A DNA stretch of 22,304 bases from Paulinella micropora (taxonomy: Eukaryota > Cercozoa > Imbricatea > Euglyphida), in contig BJOX01000170.1 of the NCBI GenBank assembly GCA_009731375.1, positions 428,887-451,190 of the forward strand, written 5' to 3'. Under the pieces are notes generated by a model, which had not been told where the DNA came from, searched no databases, and worked only from the letters and a program-made list of their open reading frames with translations. Positions 21,977 through 22,304 of this stretch are shown here, in pieces (the stretch's first letter is position 1; every line of letters starts with the position of its first letter). The position numbers and the translations under genes were made by a program.

Positions 21977-21990
<14 letters not shown>
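21470..21990 (+). repeat. Long-distance duplicated block, copy 2
   Basis: This is the partner of 16855-17450. Landmarks are GTGAGAG (21523), GTGGTTATAGTTAG (21574), ATTACTAATGCTTAG (about 21602), TTGTAGTGG (about 21743), AGTATGAGTAG (about 21840), TTGAAAAAGTAG (about 21880) and AATAGCTAGAAAAG (about 21918). The order is unchanged and the orientation the same. Confidence 0.8.
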
Positions 21991-22060
<70 letters not shown>

Positions 22061-22072
22061 GAGTAGTAGTAG

Positions 22073-22117
22073 TAGGAGTAGGAGTAGGAGTAGGAGTAGG
22101 AGTAGGAGTAGGAGTAG

Positions 22118-22122
<5 letters not shown>
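22073..22122 (+). repeat. (AGGAGT)n hexanucleotide expansion
   Basis: About eight uninterrupted AGGAGT hexamers lie within the AGT array. Two isolated AGG-containing units precede it (near 22060 and 22074). It looks like a local expansion of a single T to G change in one of two adjacent AGT units. Confidence 0.9.
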
Positions 22123-22159
<37 letters not shown>

Positions 22160-22171
22160 TAATAGTTAGAA

Positions 22172-22240
<69 letters not shown>

Positions 22241-22251
22241 TAGTAGTAGTG

Positions 22252-22287
<36 letters not shown>

Positions 22288-22304
22288 ATAGTTGTAGTAG
22301 TAGT

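Larger units (their letters stand above)
14774..22304 (+). repeat. (AGT)n array with periodic spacers, right part
   Basis: This continues the array after the SINE and runs to the window end, so its full length is unknown. The same spacer families recur, with AATTAGGTAAG, AATAGCTAGAAAAG and AATAGTTGAAAAAG as rarer diagnostic types that allow block duplications to be traced. Interruptions of AGT runs are mostly whole triplets. Unlike a bacterial CRISPR array, it is the short spacer that is conserved and the AGT run that varies in length. Open stretches of Val-rich codons (for example 16430-16717) are by-products. Confidence 0.96.

Overview
This window looks like non-coding, repeat-dominated DNA from a eukaryote, probably an animal. 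I found no gene I can defend. The arguments for a eukaryote are long di-, tri- and tetranucleotide microsatellites, a tRNA-derived SINE with RNA polymerase III A and B boxes and an ATT tail, a lack of compact coding, and three 10-N assembly gaps that each abut a homopolymer. Microsatellite density of this kind is familiar from marine invertebrates such as cephalopods and penaeid crustaceans, but nothing here fixes the lineage.

Layout. (1) Positions 1-4455 are mixed-composition intergenic DNA. They hold a diverged tandem duplication of about 0.5-0.6 kb (58-515 and 574-1130), a 27-bp minisatellite (about 1742-1856), several AT, CA/TA, GTAT and GT microsatellites, long G, C, A and T runs, two assembly gaps (2066-2075, 3410-3419), a 33-bp tandem pair (3872-3937) and some small hairpins. 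(2) Positions 4456-11363 are a polypurine (GAA/GAG/GGAA) tract of about 6.9 kb on the + strand. It has a third gap at 6122-6131 and is itself built of duplicated 0.85-1.25 kb blocks. (3) Positions 11364-11397 are a short mixed-sequence junction. (4) Positions 11398-22304 are an (AGT)n array of at least 10.9 kb. It is punctuated every few tens of bases by a triplet-phase spacer of the type AATAGTTAGATAAG or AATAGTTAGAAAAG, is organised into duplicated blocks of about 0.1, 0.5, 1.06, 1.4, 1.6 and 4.6 kb, and runs off the end of the window.

One SINE (14496-14726) sits inside an ATT tract within the AGT array and is the only substantial stretch of ordinary sequence after 4456. From 4456 to the end the + strand is almost free of C, so the - strand is almost G-free for about 17.8 kb. 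The apparent long reading frames in this part (up to about 1000 codons of Phe/Ser/Leu on the - strand, and Lys/Glu, Val or Thr runs) follow from base composition: a strand with no purines cannot contain a stop codon.

The parts do not form an encoded pathway. What they show together is a history: repeated point mutation of trinucleotide units followed by expansion (GAA to GTA, AGT to ATT, AGT to AGGAGT), then amplification of kilobase blocks by unequal exchange or replication-based duplication, plus one retroposon insertion. The most noteworthy signals are the strand asymmetry, the phase-locked spacer system in the AGT array, and the higher-order duplications.
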